Source: Gammaproteobacteria bacterium (GTDB lineage: Bacteria; Pseudomonadota; Gammaproteobacteria; Burkholderiales; Nitrosomonadaceae). From it: a stretch of 64,000 nucleotides of DNA. Made by a program: the position numbers and the translations under genes. Positions 13,125-23,183 of the stretch are shown piece after piece; the first letter of the stretch is position 1; each line of letters begins with the position of its first letter. Location: positions 2,914,001 to 2,978,000 of the forward strand of contig CP054179.1 of the NCBI GenBank assembly GCA_015709615.1, in the 5' to 3' direction. The notes beneath the pieces were generated by a model. That model did not search any database, was not told the origin of the DNA, and saw only the letters and a program-made list of their open reading frames with translations.

Positions 13125-14183
13125 TCAGTCGGCCGTTGCTATTGAATCCGGTAACGGGTAGGGCAGGGATTCAATTTCTAATACCGGCCCTTGCAGCGAT
13201 TGCCAATGAACCGGACAAGTATCGGCACTGCTTTGCTGGATCACGGCCAGAACGTCAAAACCACCTTGCGGCGATGATGCTGCATTAACGATATTACCGC
13301 TGGATTGATCTTTCATGTCGCTGCTGTAAAGCGCATCACCCGCTGTGACGGTTTGCGCTGTGTTGATATGCGCTAGAAACATGCGCCGCTTGAGTTTGCC
13401 AAGATATTGCGTGCGCGCCACAATTTCTTGTCCCGGATAACAACCCTTCTTAAAACTGACACCGCCGATTGCGTCCAGATTGACCATCTGAGGCAGAAAC
13501 ATTTCCTGGGTTTCAGGCAAAATAACCGGGATTCCGGATGTGATTGTCAGCCAATCCCAGCAACCGGCGCCGATATTTTTTGCGTGTTGACTCAGGCGGT
13601 TCCAGAGTTCGGGAGCATTTCCCGGTGTTGTGATCAATTCGATGCGCTGTTGAGAAAGATAAAGCTTACTGATTTCATTATCATGCATGACTTGCAACGA
13701 TTGGCTGAAGCTGCTTGAGGTGCCGGTAACAGTGTCAAGCAGCGCGATGGCGCGCGGCCCTGCAATGCCGACGCGGATCCAATCATCGCTTGCATCCGTT
13801 ATTGTTACTTTTGCACGCAACACGTATATCGACAATCGTTTTTGAATGGCCGCGGCTAGACTGGCAGGCAATTGCATCAGAAAATCATCGCCTTGTTGCC
13901 AGAGCAGGAAAGTGGCCAAAATCCGACCCTTGGGGGTGCAGTAACTGCCGTATTGCGCCTTGTGCGGATTAATTTCCCGGATATCGCAAGTAAACTGACT
14001 TTGCAAAAAGGTTTTCGCGTCTTCTCCGGAAAAACGGATGAGACTGTAATGCGAAAGGTCAGCCATTACAGTAGCTATTTGTGTATCTTGAAGTTCCACT
14101 GCGCTATCGCCGAAATGAATTACACCAGAATTTTCAATAACGGCGCGATGATTGCATAAAAAGGTTTGCCAGGCTGGGTTCAT
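13125..14183 (-). CDS. ygfZ: Folate-binding protein YgfZ (iron-sulfur cluster maintenance)
   Basis: Tetrahydrofolate-dependent protein related to the T-protein of glycine cleavage (GcvT). It is needed for assembly or repair of certain Fe-S proteins, including the tRNA thiotransferase MiaB in E. coli. The signature KGCYPGQE with the key cysteine is at residues 246-253 (Cys248), followed by VARTQYLGKLKRR. The 352-residue length is normal. It is divergent from ygfX across 135 nt, matching the gene neighbourhood in enterobacteria. Confidence 0.94.
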   Translation of the reverse strand: MNPAWQTFLCNHRAVIENSGVIHFGDSAVELQDTQIATVMADLSHYSLIRFSGEDAKTFLQSQFTCDIREINPHKAQYGSYCTPKGRILATFLLWQQGDDFLMQLPASLAAAIQKRLSIYVLRAKVTITDASDDWIRVGIAGPRAIALLDTVTGTSSSFSQSLQVMHDNEISKLYLSQQRIELITTPGNAPELWNRLSQHAKNIGAGCWDWLTITSGIPVILPETQEMFLPQMVNLDAIGGVSFKKGCYPGQEIVARTQYLGKLKRRMFLAHINTAQTVTAGDALYSSDMKDQSSGNIVNAASSPQGGFDVLAVIQQSSADTCPVHWQSLQGPVLEIESLPYPLPDSIATAD

Positions 14184-14318
14184 ACAAAAACGACAGATAA
14201 ATTAACGGGCGATGATTATACGATACCAATCCAAGCGAGCGCATCGCCAGGCGGCAACTTTACTACTGCGCGAAATTCTGCTTGCTGTAATCATGAGAGG
14301 TAGATTGGTAATTTAAAT

Positions 14319-14762
14319 ATGTCCAATTTGCTTGTTCGTCTTCAGCCTTCCTATTATCTTGCGGTGCTGCTTTGTCTGGCTCATGCCGCCGCTGGCCTCG
14401 TATTATGGCCGCTGGTGCTGCCGCTGGGCGTGAAAGCGGCGATCGCTGCTTTGTTGATCGTCAGCCTGATTTATTATTTGCGCAAAGATGCGTTGCTTAC
14501 GGCGCACGATGCAGTCGTGGCTTTGACGCTGACGGATGAGATGTCTTGCATTTTGATAGCGCGTTCCGGCCAATCGGTGGCTTGCGGCCTATCGGATAGT
14601 ACCTTTGTCGCTCCCTATCTCACCGTTATCAGCTTGCATCCGGTTGAGCGGTTTTTCATGCGCAGTGTAGTGATACTGCCGGATAGCATGGATGCGGAGG
14701 AGTTCAGGCAATTACGGATTTGGTTGCGGTGGAAATGGAAAAATGATCGGGAGAAGCGATAA
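14319..14762 (+). CDS. ygfX: YgfX family membrane protein (CptA-like)
   Basis: A 147-residue protein with two hydrophobic segments near the N terminus (about 12-32 and 36-53) followed by a soluble domain ending in a basic, Trp-rich helix (LRIWLRWKWKNDREKR). This matches the YgfX/CptA layout, which in E. coli is described as a cytoskeleton-targeting toxin paired with SdhE/YgfY. It lies beside ygfZ as in E. coli, but no sdhE-like gene is next to it. The TA role is therefore not supported here; the family call rests on topology and location. Confidence 0.75.
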   Translation: MSNLLVRLQPSYYLAVLLCLAHAAAGLVLWPLVLPLGVKAAIAALLIVSLIYYLRKDALLTAHDAVVALTLTDEMSCILIARSGQSVACGLSDSTFVAPYLTVISLHPVERFFMRSVVILPDSMDAEEFRQLRIWLRWKWKNDREKR

Positions 14763-14994
14763 ATCTTCAGAGTGAATTGCCGCGGATAAACTTTATGGGA
14801 TAACAGGCTATGATTAATAGAGATTTCTTGGTTTTTCAAGTATTGGCGGATTGTGATCAAAGTAAGCTTGCAATGTATTGAGAAGTATTTTCTGACGCAG
14901 GCGGTAAAAACAATTTCCATGCGGTAGAAAATTTTTCTGCTATTCTAACAATGCAATAAGGGGATTTATTTGTAAACTAAAAAGAAGAGGAGAT

Positions 14995-15274
14995 ATGCTT
15001 AAAAAAAACTGTTAATGCATTGATACTGGTTCTTGTAATGGTGCTTGCTACCAGTCATGCTTTTGCCGCATGTAGCCTGGATACTGAAAAAGACGGAAAA
15101 ACCGCTTGCGGTGCGAACCAAGTCTGCTATTTGGTGGATGGAGCCTGTATTGATAAAAAGAGCCTCCCAGCTGGAAAGGCATGTAAAAAATCAGGTGTTT
15201 GCCAGAATTCTTGTGTGAAAGAAGACGGTACGGAAACCAAGAGTGATGGTTCTGAAACCGGAAAATGCAGTTAG
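14995..15274 (+). CDS. Secreted cysteine-rich small protein, frame broken at an A8 tract
   Basis: The ATG at 14995-14997 is preceded by AAGAGGAG, but the frame ATG-CTT-AAA-AAA-AAC-TGT-TAA stops after six codons because of eight As at 15001-15008. With seven As it reads through as MLKKTVNALILVLVMVLATS..., a textbook signal peptide ending AFA-A, followed by ~60 mature residues with eight cysteines (CSLDTEKDG ... GKCS). The downstream frame open in the window starts only at a TTG at 15020. The shift may be a homopolymer sequencing error, transcriptional slippage, phase variation or a true lesion. Eight cysteines suggest four disulfides in the periplasm. Family not recognised. Confidence 0.7.
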
Positions 15275-15350
15275 TCTTTTAGAATGGCACTATCTTGTTT
15301 TAGTCTGGGCCGGTTTAACCGGCTTAGGAGCAATTGGAACGGCTACGTAG

Positions 15351-16946
15351 TTAAATTTCTTTCTTCAATATTGTATTGTGCGCCACTGGCAACGTGTCCG
15401 GGTAATCCTTGCTATAGTGCAATCCCCGGCTTTCATGGCGCAGCATGGCGGATCGCACGATGAGATCCGCGCTATCGACAAGGTTGCGTAACTCTAACAA
15501 ATCACTGCTGACGCGGAAGTTTATATAGTACTCGTTGATTTCTTCATGTAATAGCGCAATGCGGTGCTGTGCACGTTGCAACCGTTTGGTGGTACGCACA
15601 ATACCGACGTAATTCCACATAAAACGGCGCAATTCATCCCAGTTGTGCGCGATGACAATTTCTTCATCTGCATCCGTAACCCGGCTCTCATCCCAATCGG
15701 GAAGCCGGGGTAATCCATTCGCCGGTTGATTGGCGATATTGTTTCCGGCTGCTTGCGCCAGTACCAAGCATTCGAGCAAAGAATTACTGGCGAGACGGTT
15801 AGCGCCGTGTAACCCGGTATGCGCGGTCTCTCCGATGGCATACAGATTGTCGAGATCGGTTTTGCCATACTTGTCGGTAACCACTCCGCCGCAGGTATAG
15901 TGCGCCGCCGGAACAACCGGAATAGGTTCCCGAGTGATGTCGATGCCCAATTCCAGGCAACGGGCGTAAATGGTCGGGAAATGTTCTTGCAAGAAACCGG
16001 CTGGTTTATGGGATATGTCCAGATAGACGCAATCCAGTCCTCTTTTTTTCATTTCAAAGTCGATGGCACGGGCAACAATATCGCGCGGCGCTAGTTCGGC
16101 GCGCGGATCATGGTGCAGCATGAAACGCTCGCCATTGGGTAATTTCAATAAACCGCCTTCGCCGCGTACGGCTTCGCTGATTAGGAACGATTTTGCGTGA
16201 GGATGATAAAGACATGTCGGATGAAACTGGATGAATTCCATATTGGCAATCCGGCAACCCGCACGCCACCCCATGGCGATGCCATCACCTGTCGCTGTGT
16301 CCGGATTGGTGGTATATAAATAGACTTTACTGGCCCCTCCAGTTGCTAGGACGGTATTTTGCGCGGTGAATGTCAGTACTTTATCTTTTTTCTTGTCCAG
16401 GATATAAGCACCAAAACATCTTTTTTTCTGCAGATTTGTATAACCCGGCAATTTGTCGCTAGTAATCAGATCAATGGCGATATGATGTTCCAATATCGAT
16501 ATGTTCGGGTGATTTCGTATTTTCTGGATTAAAGCTTGCTGAACAGCTTTTCCTGTGGCATCACCGCTATGAATGATGCGCCTTGTGCTGTGACCGCCTT
16601 CTTTTGTCAAGTGATATCCCGTTTCACTAGTCCGGTCGCTGGTGAAAATAACGCCTTGGCTTATCAACCAATGGATTGCGTTTGCTGCATTCTCGGCCAC
16701 ATGTCGGGTGACTTCCTCATCACATAAACCGGCTCCGGCGACTAATGTATCGTGCACATGTTTTGCTGGAGAATCATTTGTTGATAATGCCGCTGCAATT
16801 CCACCTTGTGCCCAAGAACTGGCGCCTGAGTCAGTGGTTTGTTTAGTGACTATGCAGACCTTTTTGTATTGCGCTAAATGCAGTGCCAGTGTAAATCCGG
16901 CCAGTCCGCTGCCGATAATCAAGGTGTCGAAATTGTTATTAGACAT
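15351..16946 (-). CDS. nadB: L-aspartate oxidase
   Basis: FAD enzyme oxidising L-aspartate to iminoaspartate, the first step of de novo NAD synthesis (NadA is the partner). The 531-residue protein has the FAD-binding GSGLAGF near residue 12, SSWAQGG with the active-site loop, the HPTCLYHP and [17 protein letters not shown] substrate-binding motifs, and the succinate-dehydrogenase-like C-terminal helical domain. Monocistronic; convergent with the cysteine-rich protein gene and divergent from rpoE. Confidence 0.97.
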   Translation of the reverse strand: MSNNNFDTLIIGSGLAGFTLALHLAQYKKVCIVTKQTTDSGASSWAQGGIAAALSTNDSPAKHVHDTLVAGAGLCDEEVTRHVAENAANAIHWLISQGVIFTSDRTSETGYHLTKEGGHSTRRIIHSGDATGKAVQQALIQKIRNHPNISILEHHIAIDLITSDKLPGYTNLQKKRCFGAYILDKKKDKVLTFTAQNTVLATGGASKVYLYTTNPDTATGDGIAMGWRAGCRIANMEFIQFHPTCLYHPHAKSFLISEAVRGEGGLLKLPNGERFMLHHDPRAELAPRDIVARAIDFEMKKRGLDCVYLDISHKPAGFLQEHFPTIYARCLELGIDITREPIPVVPAAHYTCGGVVTDKYGKTDLDNLYAIGETAHTGLHGANRLASNSLLECLVLAQAAGNNIANQPANGLPRLPDWDESRVTDADEEIVIAHNWDELRRFMWNYVGIVRTTKRLQRAQHRIALLHEEINEYYINFRVSSDLLELRNLVDSADLIVRSAMLRHESRGLHYSKDYPDTLPVAHNTILKKEI

Positions 16947-17043
16947 TAAGCTGGATTTATATTTTGGTCATTGATGAATTAAAAAAACAGCAAACGCAAA
17001 TTTACGCATTGTTTTATTTTTTAAAGTCAAAAAGCTAAATTGT

Positions 17044-17071
17044 GAACTAATTGATAGGATTAATTGTCTTT
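17044..17071 (+). promoter_or_regulatory. Candidate sigma-E-type promoter of rpoE
   Basis: GAACTA at 17044-17049 and TCTTT at 17067-17071 are separated by 17 bases, resembling the sigma-E consensus GGAACTT-N16-TCTGA. It lies about 140 nt before the rpoE start, which fits the positive autoregulation known for rpoE operons. The -10 element is imperfect, so this is a suggestion only. Confidence 0.35.
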
Positions 17072-17209
17072 GAAACGATTGCGATGCCATTACAGGTTTC
17101 CGAGATTCATTTGGATATGTATACTTATTCTGTTGCGCCATTATGCAACATTTAATAACAGAACAAGAGTAAATTTAAATTTATTCAAAATGCTCAGGGA
17201 CCAAGTTGT

Positions 17210-17809
17210 ATGGGGGATCGGGAAATCGATCAACAGTTAGTAGAACGAGTTCAAGGCGGAGATAAGCATGCATTTGATCTACTAGTCATTAAGTATCAAC
17301 GAAAGCTAGCGCGCTTGTTATCGCAGTTCATACGCGACGCGGCCGAAGTTGAGGATGTGACGCAAGAAGCTTTTATTAAGGCGTATAGAGCTTTACCTTC
17401 TTTTCGTGGAGATAGTGCTTTTTATACATGGCTATACCGGATTGGTATTAATACAGCAAAGAATTTTCTAGTATCTCAAGGACGTAAGCTTCCGACATTG
17501 CAAGGATTCGACAATGAGGATGCTGAAGATTTTGAAGATAGCGGTTTGCTGAAGGAAATGAATACGCCCGAAAGTGAACTGATGAGCCAAGAAATTGCTC
17601 AAACGGTTAATCAGACACTCGATTCGTTGCCTGAAGAATTGCGAACAGCGATTATTTTGAGGGAAATTGACGGATTAAGTTATGAAGAAATTGCCAATAT
17701 TATGAGTTGTCCTATAGGGACCGTGCGTTCACGTATATTTCGTGCGCGTGAAGCGATATCCGAACAGTTGCGTCCTTTGCTAGGGACAAGTAAAGACAAG
17801 AGGTGGTAA
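17210..17809 (+). CDS. rpoE: RNA polymerase sigma factor RpoE (AlgU)
   Basis: Group 4 (ECF) sigma factor for the envelope-stress response, 199 residues. Region 2 runs from DLLVIKYQRKLARLL to YRALPSFRGDSAFYTWLYRIGINTAKN, and region 4 from SLPEELRTAIILREIDGLSYEEIA to CPIGTVRSRIFRAREAI; all hallmarks of RpoE/AlgU are intact. It heads rpoE-rseA-rseB-mucD, with rseA one base after the stop codon. Probably held at the membrane by RseA until unfolded envelope proteins trigger proteolysis. Confidence 0.97.
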   Translation: MGDREIDQQLVERVQGGDKHAFDLLVIKYQRKLARLLSQFIRDAAEVEDVTQEAFIKAYRALPSFRGDSAFYTWLYRIGINTAKNFLVSQGRKLPTLQGFDNEDAEDFEDSGLLKEMNTPESELMSQEIAQTVNQTLDSLPEELRTAIILREIDGLSYEEIANIMSCPIGTVRSRIFRAREAISEQLRPLLGTSKDKRW

Positions 17810-17810
17810 C

Positions 17811-18365
17811 GTGAAAAGTAAAGTATCTGCATTAATGGATGGTGAACTTGATCAACAAGACGTTTCAAGTATTTTTGAAGCGATAAAAAAAGATGACGAT
17901 TTGCGTAATGAGTGGAAAACGTATCATTTGATCGGTGATGCGCTACGGCAATCCTCACGATTATCAATGAATATTTCTTCGGGTGTTAGTCACAAGTTAA
18001 AAGCCGAGCCGATTGTTCTTTCTCCCAATACGTCCCGCACCACAGAAAAAAGACAAAAGCATAAAGTCCTGGCGTTTTCAATGGCTGCTTCAATAATCGC
18101 GATGGTCTCGGGATGGGTGATTATGCATAATTTATATAAACCGCAGCAAATAATCGTGGCGGAGCAATCCAAACGTGACAATACGTTAACCGCCTCTCCT
18201 GTTGTAGTTTCTTCCCCTCCCTTGATTCATAATTATTCCCATCCTCCCGTTGAAATGAATGACTACCTGTTTGTGCACCGTGAGTTTTCTCCAGGAATCA
18301 CAATGAATGGGCAAGTTACCAATGTCAATAACGTGACAGACTATCGCGAAAGATATGGGAGATGA
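17811..18365 (+). CDS. rseA: Anti-sigma-E factor RseA
   Basis: Single-span inner-membrane anti-sigma factor, 184 residues. The N-terminal cytoplasmic domain begins KSKVSALMDGELDQQDV, the signature of the RseA sigma-binding domain. A membrane helix lies at about 86-106 (VLAFSMAASIIAMVSGWVIM) and the rest is periplasmic. It starts with GTG right after rpoE, with AGAGGTGG as Shine-Dalgarno, and overlaps rseB by ATGA. Regulated by site-1 and site-2 proteolysis in known systems. Confidence 0.92.
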   Translation: MKSKVSALMDGELDQQDVSSIFEAIKKDDDLRNEWKTYHLIGDALRQSSRLSMNISSGVSHKLKAEPIVLSPNTSRTTEKRQKHKVLAFSMAASIIAMVSGWVIMHNLYKPQQIIVAEQSKRDNTLTASPVVVSSPPLIHNYSHPPVEMNDYLFVHREFSPGITMNGQVTNVNNVTDYRERYGR

Positions 18366-19357
18366 TGAGTCGCAGAATATTCGCGCTGTTTTCGCTGTTT
18401 TTATTGGCAGTAATCAGTTTTCAAGCGGTATGTGCACAAGAATTATCTCGCTCAACGGAAAGTGCGCTTGACTGGCTAAAAAAAATGGCTGATGCGCCGC
18501 GTCGGCACAATTATTCGGGAACATTCGTATATTATGCCAATGGGCATATGGAAACGTCGCGCATTGTGCACAAGGCTGATCAAGCCGGTGAACGCGAAAG
18601 AATTGAAATTTTAGATGGATCGCCGCGCATTGTTTTTCGCACTAACGATGAAATGCAGTGTTATCTGCCGGACAGTAAAAAAATATATACTGAAAAACGT
18701 TGGTTCCGTAAGTTCTTTCCTGATATTCTCCCATTCCCGCTGGATGATGTTGACAGGAATTACTACGTCAAGGAAGCCGGACGCGAACGGGTTTCAGACT
18801 ATGAATGCCAGGTTCTATCTCTAACACCGAGAGATTCCTTCCGTTATGGATATCAATTTTGGATTGACGCTAAAACAGGGGTGCCCGTTAAAGCGGCTGT
18901 CGTCAACGGTGATCAAATCATTGAGCAATTCGCTTTCGCACAACTGGAAATCGATAGGGAAATCGATCCCAGTCAATTAAAACCGGACCAAATACTGGTT
19001 ACGAATGATTGGAAGACGACAAGCCTGTTGACCTCCATTTTGAATGAAGGTGAATTACAGTGGCAGATCAAGAATCTGCCTGCCGGTTTCAGGAAGTTGG
19101 TTGAAATGAAGCGCAACTTAACTGAGAAAACCGCGCTGGTCGATCATATTGCAGTATCCGACGGGCTTGCCACAGTTTCCGTTTTTATTGAACCGATTAG
19201 CAAGGATGCGCCGTCACCGGTTCCCGGTTTTTTTACCAGTCGTGGCGCCATCAATATTTATGTTCGTATGCTCGATGATCATAAAATAACAACGGTCGGT
19301 GAAGTTCCGTTGGAAACAATTAAACGAATAGGCGATTCTGTTGTTAAAAAAAATTAA
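18362..19357 (+). CDS. rseB: Sigma-E factor regulatory protein RseB (MucB)
   Basis: Periplasmic protein that binds RseA and shields it from DegS cleavage, and senses envelope lipids. The 331 residues begin with a signal peptide ending around QAVCAQE. The large lipid-binding domain carries the MucB landmarks ALDWLKKMADAPRRHNYSGTFVY and LSLTPRDSFRYGYQFWIDAKTGVPVKA, followed by the smaller C-terminal domain. It overlaps rseA by 4 nt, so translation is likely coupled. Confidence 0.94.
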   Translation: MMSRRIFALFSLFLLAVISFQAVCAQELSRSTESALDWLKKMADAPRRHNYSGTFVYYANGHMETSRIVHKADQAGERERIEILDGSPRIVFRTNDEMQCYLPDSKKIYTEKRWFRKFFPDILPFPLDDVDRNYYVKEAGRERVSDYECQVLSLTPRDSFRYGYQFWIDAKTGVPVKAAVVNGDQIIEQFAFAQLEIDREIDPSQLKPDQILVTNDWKTTSLLTSILNEGELQWQIKNLPAGFRKLVEMKRNLTEKTALVDHIAVSDGLATVSVFIEPISKDAPSPVPGFFTSRGAINIYVRMLDDHKITTVGEVPLETIKRIGDSVVKKN

Positions 19358-19508
19358 TTTCCGCAAGTTGAAGCACGCTAAACTTGCAAAATCCCCCGGC
19401 TTTCCAAATATGTTCATAAGCAAGAATTGAACATTTCCCCGGTTCGAAGATATAGAGAGTTATCATACCCTGTGGATTGCTGCACATATGTAAAGTAAGG
19501 ACAAAATC

Positions 19509-20924
19509 ATGCTTCGATCGATAGTAATTTTATTGTTGCTGCACACCTCATCAGTGCTTGCGCAAACCAGCCAGTTGCCGGATTTTACCGGGCTTGTGGA
19601 GAAACATGGTGCTGCTGTAGTCAATATTAGTGCTGTGCAGAATGCAAATACGGTGAGCAGTCAGGTGCTGCCCGAAATGCCGGGTATACCGGAGAATTCG
19701 CCGTTTTATGATTTTTTCAAGCGGCATATGCAGCCATTTCCCGCGCCAAGAAAATCTGAACCTAAATCGTTGGGTTCCGGTTTTATTATCAGCTCGGATG
19801 GTTATGTTCTGACCAATGCGCATGTCGTTGAAACGGCGGATGAGATTACGGTAAAGCTGAATGACAAGCGTGAGTTTGCCGCTGAGATTGTCGGCACCGA
19901 CCGGAAGACCGATATTGCCTTGATCAAAATTAATGCTACCGACTTACCCAAAGCCACACAGGGAAATCCGGAAAATCTCAAAGTCGGTGAATGGGTGGTA
20001 GCAATCGGCTCGCCGTTCGGTTTCGAGCATAGTGTGACAGCAGGTATCGTGAGCGCGAAAGGTCGTTCCCTAGCGCAGGAAAATTATGTTCCGTTTATCC
20101 AGACCGATGTGGCGATCAATCCGGGAAACTCCGGCGGCCCGCTATTCAATATGCGCGGTGAAGTGGTCGGGATCAATTCGCAGATTTACAGCCGGACGGG
20201 CGGCTTTATGGGATTGTCATTTGCCATACCGATTAATGTCGCCACTGAAATTGCGGATCAGCTGAAAGTTAACGGTAAAGTAAGTCGGGGAAGAATCGGC
20301 GTCATGATTCAGGAGGTGACCAAAGAACTCGCGGAATCCTTTGGTTTATCCGACAGTAACGGCGCGCTGGTCGTTTCGGTGGAAAAAGGCGGTCCTGCCG
20401 ATCAAGCAGGGATCAAGGCGCGCGATATTATCCTCAAGTTTGATGAAAAAGCGGTTGCCATCTCTGCGGATTTGCCACGCATAGTCGGCAATACCAAACC
20501 CAAATCCAAAGTATCGATTGAAGTTTGGCGCGACGGGGCTTTGAAAACAGTTAAAGTCGAAGTCGGAGAGACGCCTTCCGATGATGCGGCGGAAAACCGC
20601 AAGCACAAACCGGGTAAAAAACAGAATGCATCGAATCGCCTGGGGTTGGCGTTGAGCGAAATCACCGAAGAGCAACAGAAACAGCTGGAGATTACCAATG
20701 GTTTAGTGGTCGAAGACATGCAACCGGGTATTGCCAGCCGTTCCGGGATCCGTATCGGCGATATCATCCTGGGTTTAAACAGCAAGGATGTGAAAACGGT
20801 CGAGCAATTTAATGAATTGCTGAATCAGGCCAAAAGTGGAAAAAATATCGCCTTGCTTGTGAAAAGAGGGGATCTCACAACGTTCATCACCATGAAGCTG
20901 AGCGACGATGACAAGAAAGAGTGA
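19509..20924 (+). CDS. mucD: Periplasmic serine protease MucD (DegP/HtrA family)
   Basis: HtrA-type protease and chaperone removing misfolded envelope proteins; in sigma-E operons it also damps the stress signal. The 471 residues comprise a signal peptide (cleavage near VLAQT), a trypsin-like domain with the triad His105 (NAHVV), Asp135 (TDIAL) and Ser208 (GNSGGP), and two PDZ domains (from about 270 and 385). It is fourth gene of the rpoE operon, 151 nt after rseB. The next gene starts inside its last codons. Confidence 0.96.
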   Translation: MLRSIVILLLLHTSSVLAQTSQLPDFTGLVEKHGAAVVNISAVQNANTVSSQVLPEMPGIPENSPFYDFFKRHMQPFPAPRKSEPKSLGSGFIISSDGYVLTNAHVVETADEITVKLNDKREFAAEIVGTDRKTDIALIKINATDLPKATQGNPENLKVGEWVVAIGSPFGFEHSVTAGIVSAKGRSLAQENYVPFIQTDVAINPGNSGGPLFNMRGEVVGINSQIYSRTGGFMGLSFAIPINVATEIADQLKVNGKVSRGRIGVMIQEVTKELAESFGLSDSNGALVVSVEKGGPADQAGIKARDIILKFDEKAVAISADLPRIVGNTKPKSKVSIEVWRDGALKTVKVEVGETPSDDAAENRKHKPGKKQNASNRLGLALSEITEEQQKQLEITNGLVVEDMQPGIASRSGIRIGDIILGLNSKDVKTVEQFNELLNQAKSGKNIALLVKRGDLTTFITMKLSDDDKKE

Positions 20925-21198
20925 TGCTGTCTCAACAAATGTGGATCAAGCGAGAAAATTGATCGTATATGGCCGGGAAGCGTGTCATCTTTGCCAGGAT
21001 ATGATACTTGCGCTACGGAATTTGCAAGCGCAAGTATCGTTTGATTTTCAGGTCGTCGATATCGATTCCGATCCGGAATTAGTGGCGCGCTACGGCGATA
21101 AGATTCCTGTCCTGCTATCCTCGTTTACCCGCCAGGAGATTTGTCATTATTTTCTCGATTTGGCGGCTTTAGATGATTATCTTGCCAAATTTCGTTAG
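20908..21198 (+). CDS. Glutaredoxin-family thiol protein
   Basis: A 96-residue thioredoxin-fold protein with a CHLC redox motif (Cys26, Cys29), the following DIDSDPELVARYGDKIPVLL segment with the cis-proline loop, and a short C-terminal helix. It matches the DUF836/glutaredoxin-like family commonly found in proteobacteria next to mucD and lepA. It overlaps the mucD end by 17 nt, so it belongs to the same transcript. Substrate unknown. A second in-frame start is not needed, as the first ATG is well placed. Confidence 0.88.
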   Translation: MTRKSDAVSTNVDQARKLIVYGREACHLCQDMILALRNLQAQVSFDFQVVDIDSDPELVARYGDKIPVLLSSFTRQEICHYFLDLAALDDYLAKFR

Positions 21199-21298
21199 AA
21201 TGCTGCCTCTTTTAACTGCCGATACAATATTTTAATTTTCAGTCTGATGATACTCGGTTCCGTGTGACTGGAAACATACTTTTATACTTCATATTCTG

Positions 21299-23092
21299 AT
21301 GCAGCATATTCGCAATTTTTCCATTATTGCCCATATCGACCACGGCAAATCGACACTGGCAGACCGTATTATCCATTTGTGCGGCGGGCTGTCCGATCGC
21401 GAAATGGAAGAGCAAGTGCTCGACTCGATGGATTTGGAACGTGAAAGAGGCATTACCATCAAGGCGCAGACTGCGGCGCTGCGTTATAAAGCCAGAAACG
21501 GCGAAACTTACTTGCTGAATTTGATCGATACGCCGGGGCATGTGGATTTTTCCTACGAAGTTTCGCGCTCGTTAGCCGCCTGCGAAGGTGCGCTCCTGGT
21601 GGTTGATGCATCGCAAGGGGTGGAAGCGCAAACAGTCGCGAACTGTTATACCGCGATTGAGCAAGGTGTCGAAGTCATTCCGGTGCTGAACAAAATCGAT
21701 TTGCCGGCGGCCGACCCGGAACGTGTCATCCAGAATATCGAAGATGTCATCGGTATCGATGCGCATGATGCGGTGAAAATCAGTGCGAAAACCGGCCAAG
21801 GTATCGAGGATGTTTTGGAAGCCTTGATCGCCAAAATCCCTGAACCGAAGGGCGATCCTCATGCGCCGTTGAAGGCGTTGATCATCGATTCCTGGTTCGA
21901 TAATTACGTCGGTGTCGTGATACTGGTCAGGGTGATGGACGGTACCCTAAAACCCGGCGATAAAATTTTGCTGATGGCGAGCAAAGCGGTGCAACTGTGT
22001 GAGCAGGTTGGGGTGTTCGTGCCGAAATCAGTCAATCGCGATTCTCTCAGTGCCGGAGAAGTGGGGTTTATCATCTCCGGCATTAAAGAGCTCGATGCGG
22101 CGAAAGTGGGGGATACGGTAACGTCCGCCACGAATCCGGCCGACAAGCCGCTGCAAGGCTTTAAAGAAATCAAACCACAGGTGTTTGCCGGACTCTATCC
22201 GGTGGAATCGAATCAATACGACGCCTTGCGTTCCGCGTTGGAAAAATTGAAGTTGAACGATTCGTCGCTGCATTTCGAACCGGAGGTATCGCAAGCACTG
22301 GGATTCGGTTTTCGCTGCGGTTTTCTCGGCTTGCTGCACATGGATATCGTGCAGGAGCGCCTGGAAAGAGAATACGATATGGACTTGATCACGACCGCGC
22401 CGACCGTGGTTTATCAAGTGCTGATGCGCGACGGCAGTGTGATCGAAATTGAAAATCCATCCAAGATTCCGGATCTTTCCAAAATTGAAGAGATACGCGA
22501 ACCGATTATCACGTCGACCATCATCGTGCCGGAAGAATTTGTCGGAGCGGTGATTACCTTGTGTGTCAGCAAACGTGGCAATCAGACGAATATGCAGTAT
22601 ATGGGTAAGCAAGTGATGCTGACGTATGAGATGCCATTGAATGAAGTCGTCATGGATTTTTTCGACCGCTTGAAATCGACCAGCCGCGGCTATGCTTCAT
22701 TGGACTATGAATTCAAGGAATTCCGTGCTTCCGATTTAGTCAAGCTGGATGTATTGATCAACGGCGATAAAGTCGATGCGTTATCGCTGATCATCCATCG
22801 CAGCAACAGTCAGTATCGCGGACGTGAACTGGTGCAAAAAATGCGTGAATTGATCCCGCGCCAGATGTTTGATATCGCGGTACAAGCGGCGGTCGGTGCG
22901 CATATTATTGCGCGCGAAACGGTTAAAGCATTGCGCAAGAATGTGTTGGCAAAATGTTACGGTGGCGATATAACCCGTAAACGGAAGTTGCTGGAGAAGC
23001 AAAAAGCAGGTAAAAAGAGAATGAAGCGGGTGGGCAATGTGGAAATTCCGCAAGAAGCATTTCTGGCAATTTTGCAGGTTGATAATAAATAA
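21299..23092 (+). CDS. lepA: Elongation factor 4 (LepA)
   Basis: Translational GTPase acting on stalled or initiating ribosomes. The 597-residue length is standard. The G domain has [17 protein letters not shown] and NKIDLP, and the LepA-specific C-terminal domain ends with [29 protein letters not shown]. The start ATG lies in a weak Shine-Dalgarno context. It is first of a plus-strand run lepA-lepB-DUF4845-rnc-era-pdxJ-acpS-nagZ. Confidence 0.98.
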   Translation: MQHIRNFSIIAHIDHGKSTLADRIIHLCGGLSDREMEEQVLDSMDLERERGITIKAQTAALRYKARNGETYLLNLIDTPGHVDFSYEVSRSLAACEGALLVVDASQGVEAQTVANCYTAIEQGVEVIPVLNKIDLPAADPERVIQNIEDVIGIDAHDAVKISAKTGQGIEDVLEALIAKIPEPKGDPHAPLKALIIDSWFDNYVGVVILVRVMDGTLKPGDKILLMASKAVQLCEQVGVFVPKSVNRDSLSAGEVGFIISGIKELDAAKVGDTVTSATNPADKPLQGFKEIKPQVFAGLYPVESNQYDALRSALEKLKLNDSSLHFEPEVSQALGFGFRCGFLGLLHMDIVQERLEREYDMDLITTAPTVVYQVLMRDGSVIEIENPSKIPDLSKIEEIREPIITSTIIVPEEFVGAVITLCVSKRGNQTNMQYMGKQVMLTYEMPLNEVVMDFFDRLKSTSRGYASLDYEFKEFRASDLVKLDVLINGDKVDALSLIIHRSNSQYRGRELVQKMRELIPRQMFDIAVQAAVGAHIIARETVKALRKNVLAKCYGGDITRKRKLLEKQKAGKKRMKRVGNVEIPQEAFLAILQVDNK

Positions 23093-23183
23093 TGAATCGT
23101 AAAAATACAGTCGCACTGTCTGATTTTGAGTTAAAGCCGGATCACGTGAGTACAATGTGCAATACCTTGCCGAAGGAATCAAA

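Noticed and set aside
15309..15323. GCCGG/CCGGC stem between the cysteine-rich gene and nadB as terminator
   Set aside because: The stem is short and neither strand has a T-run after it; not enough to call.
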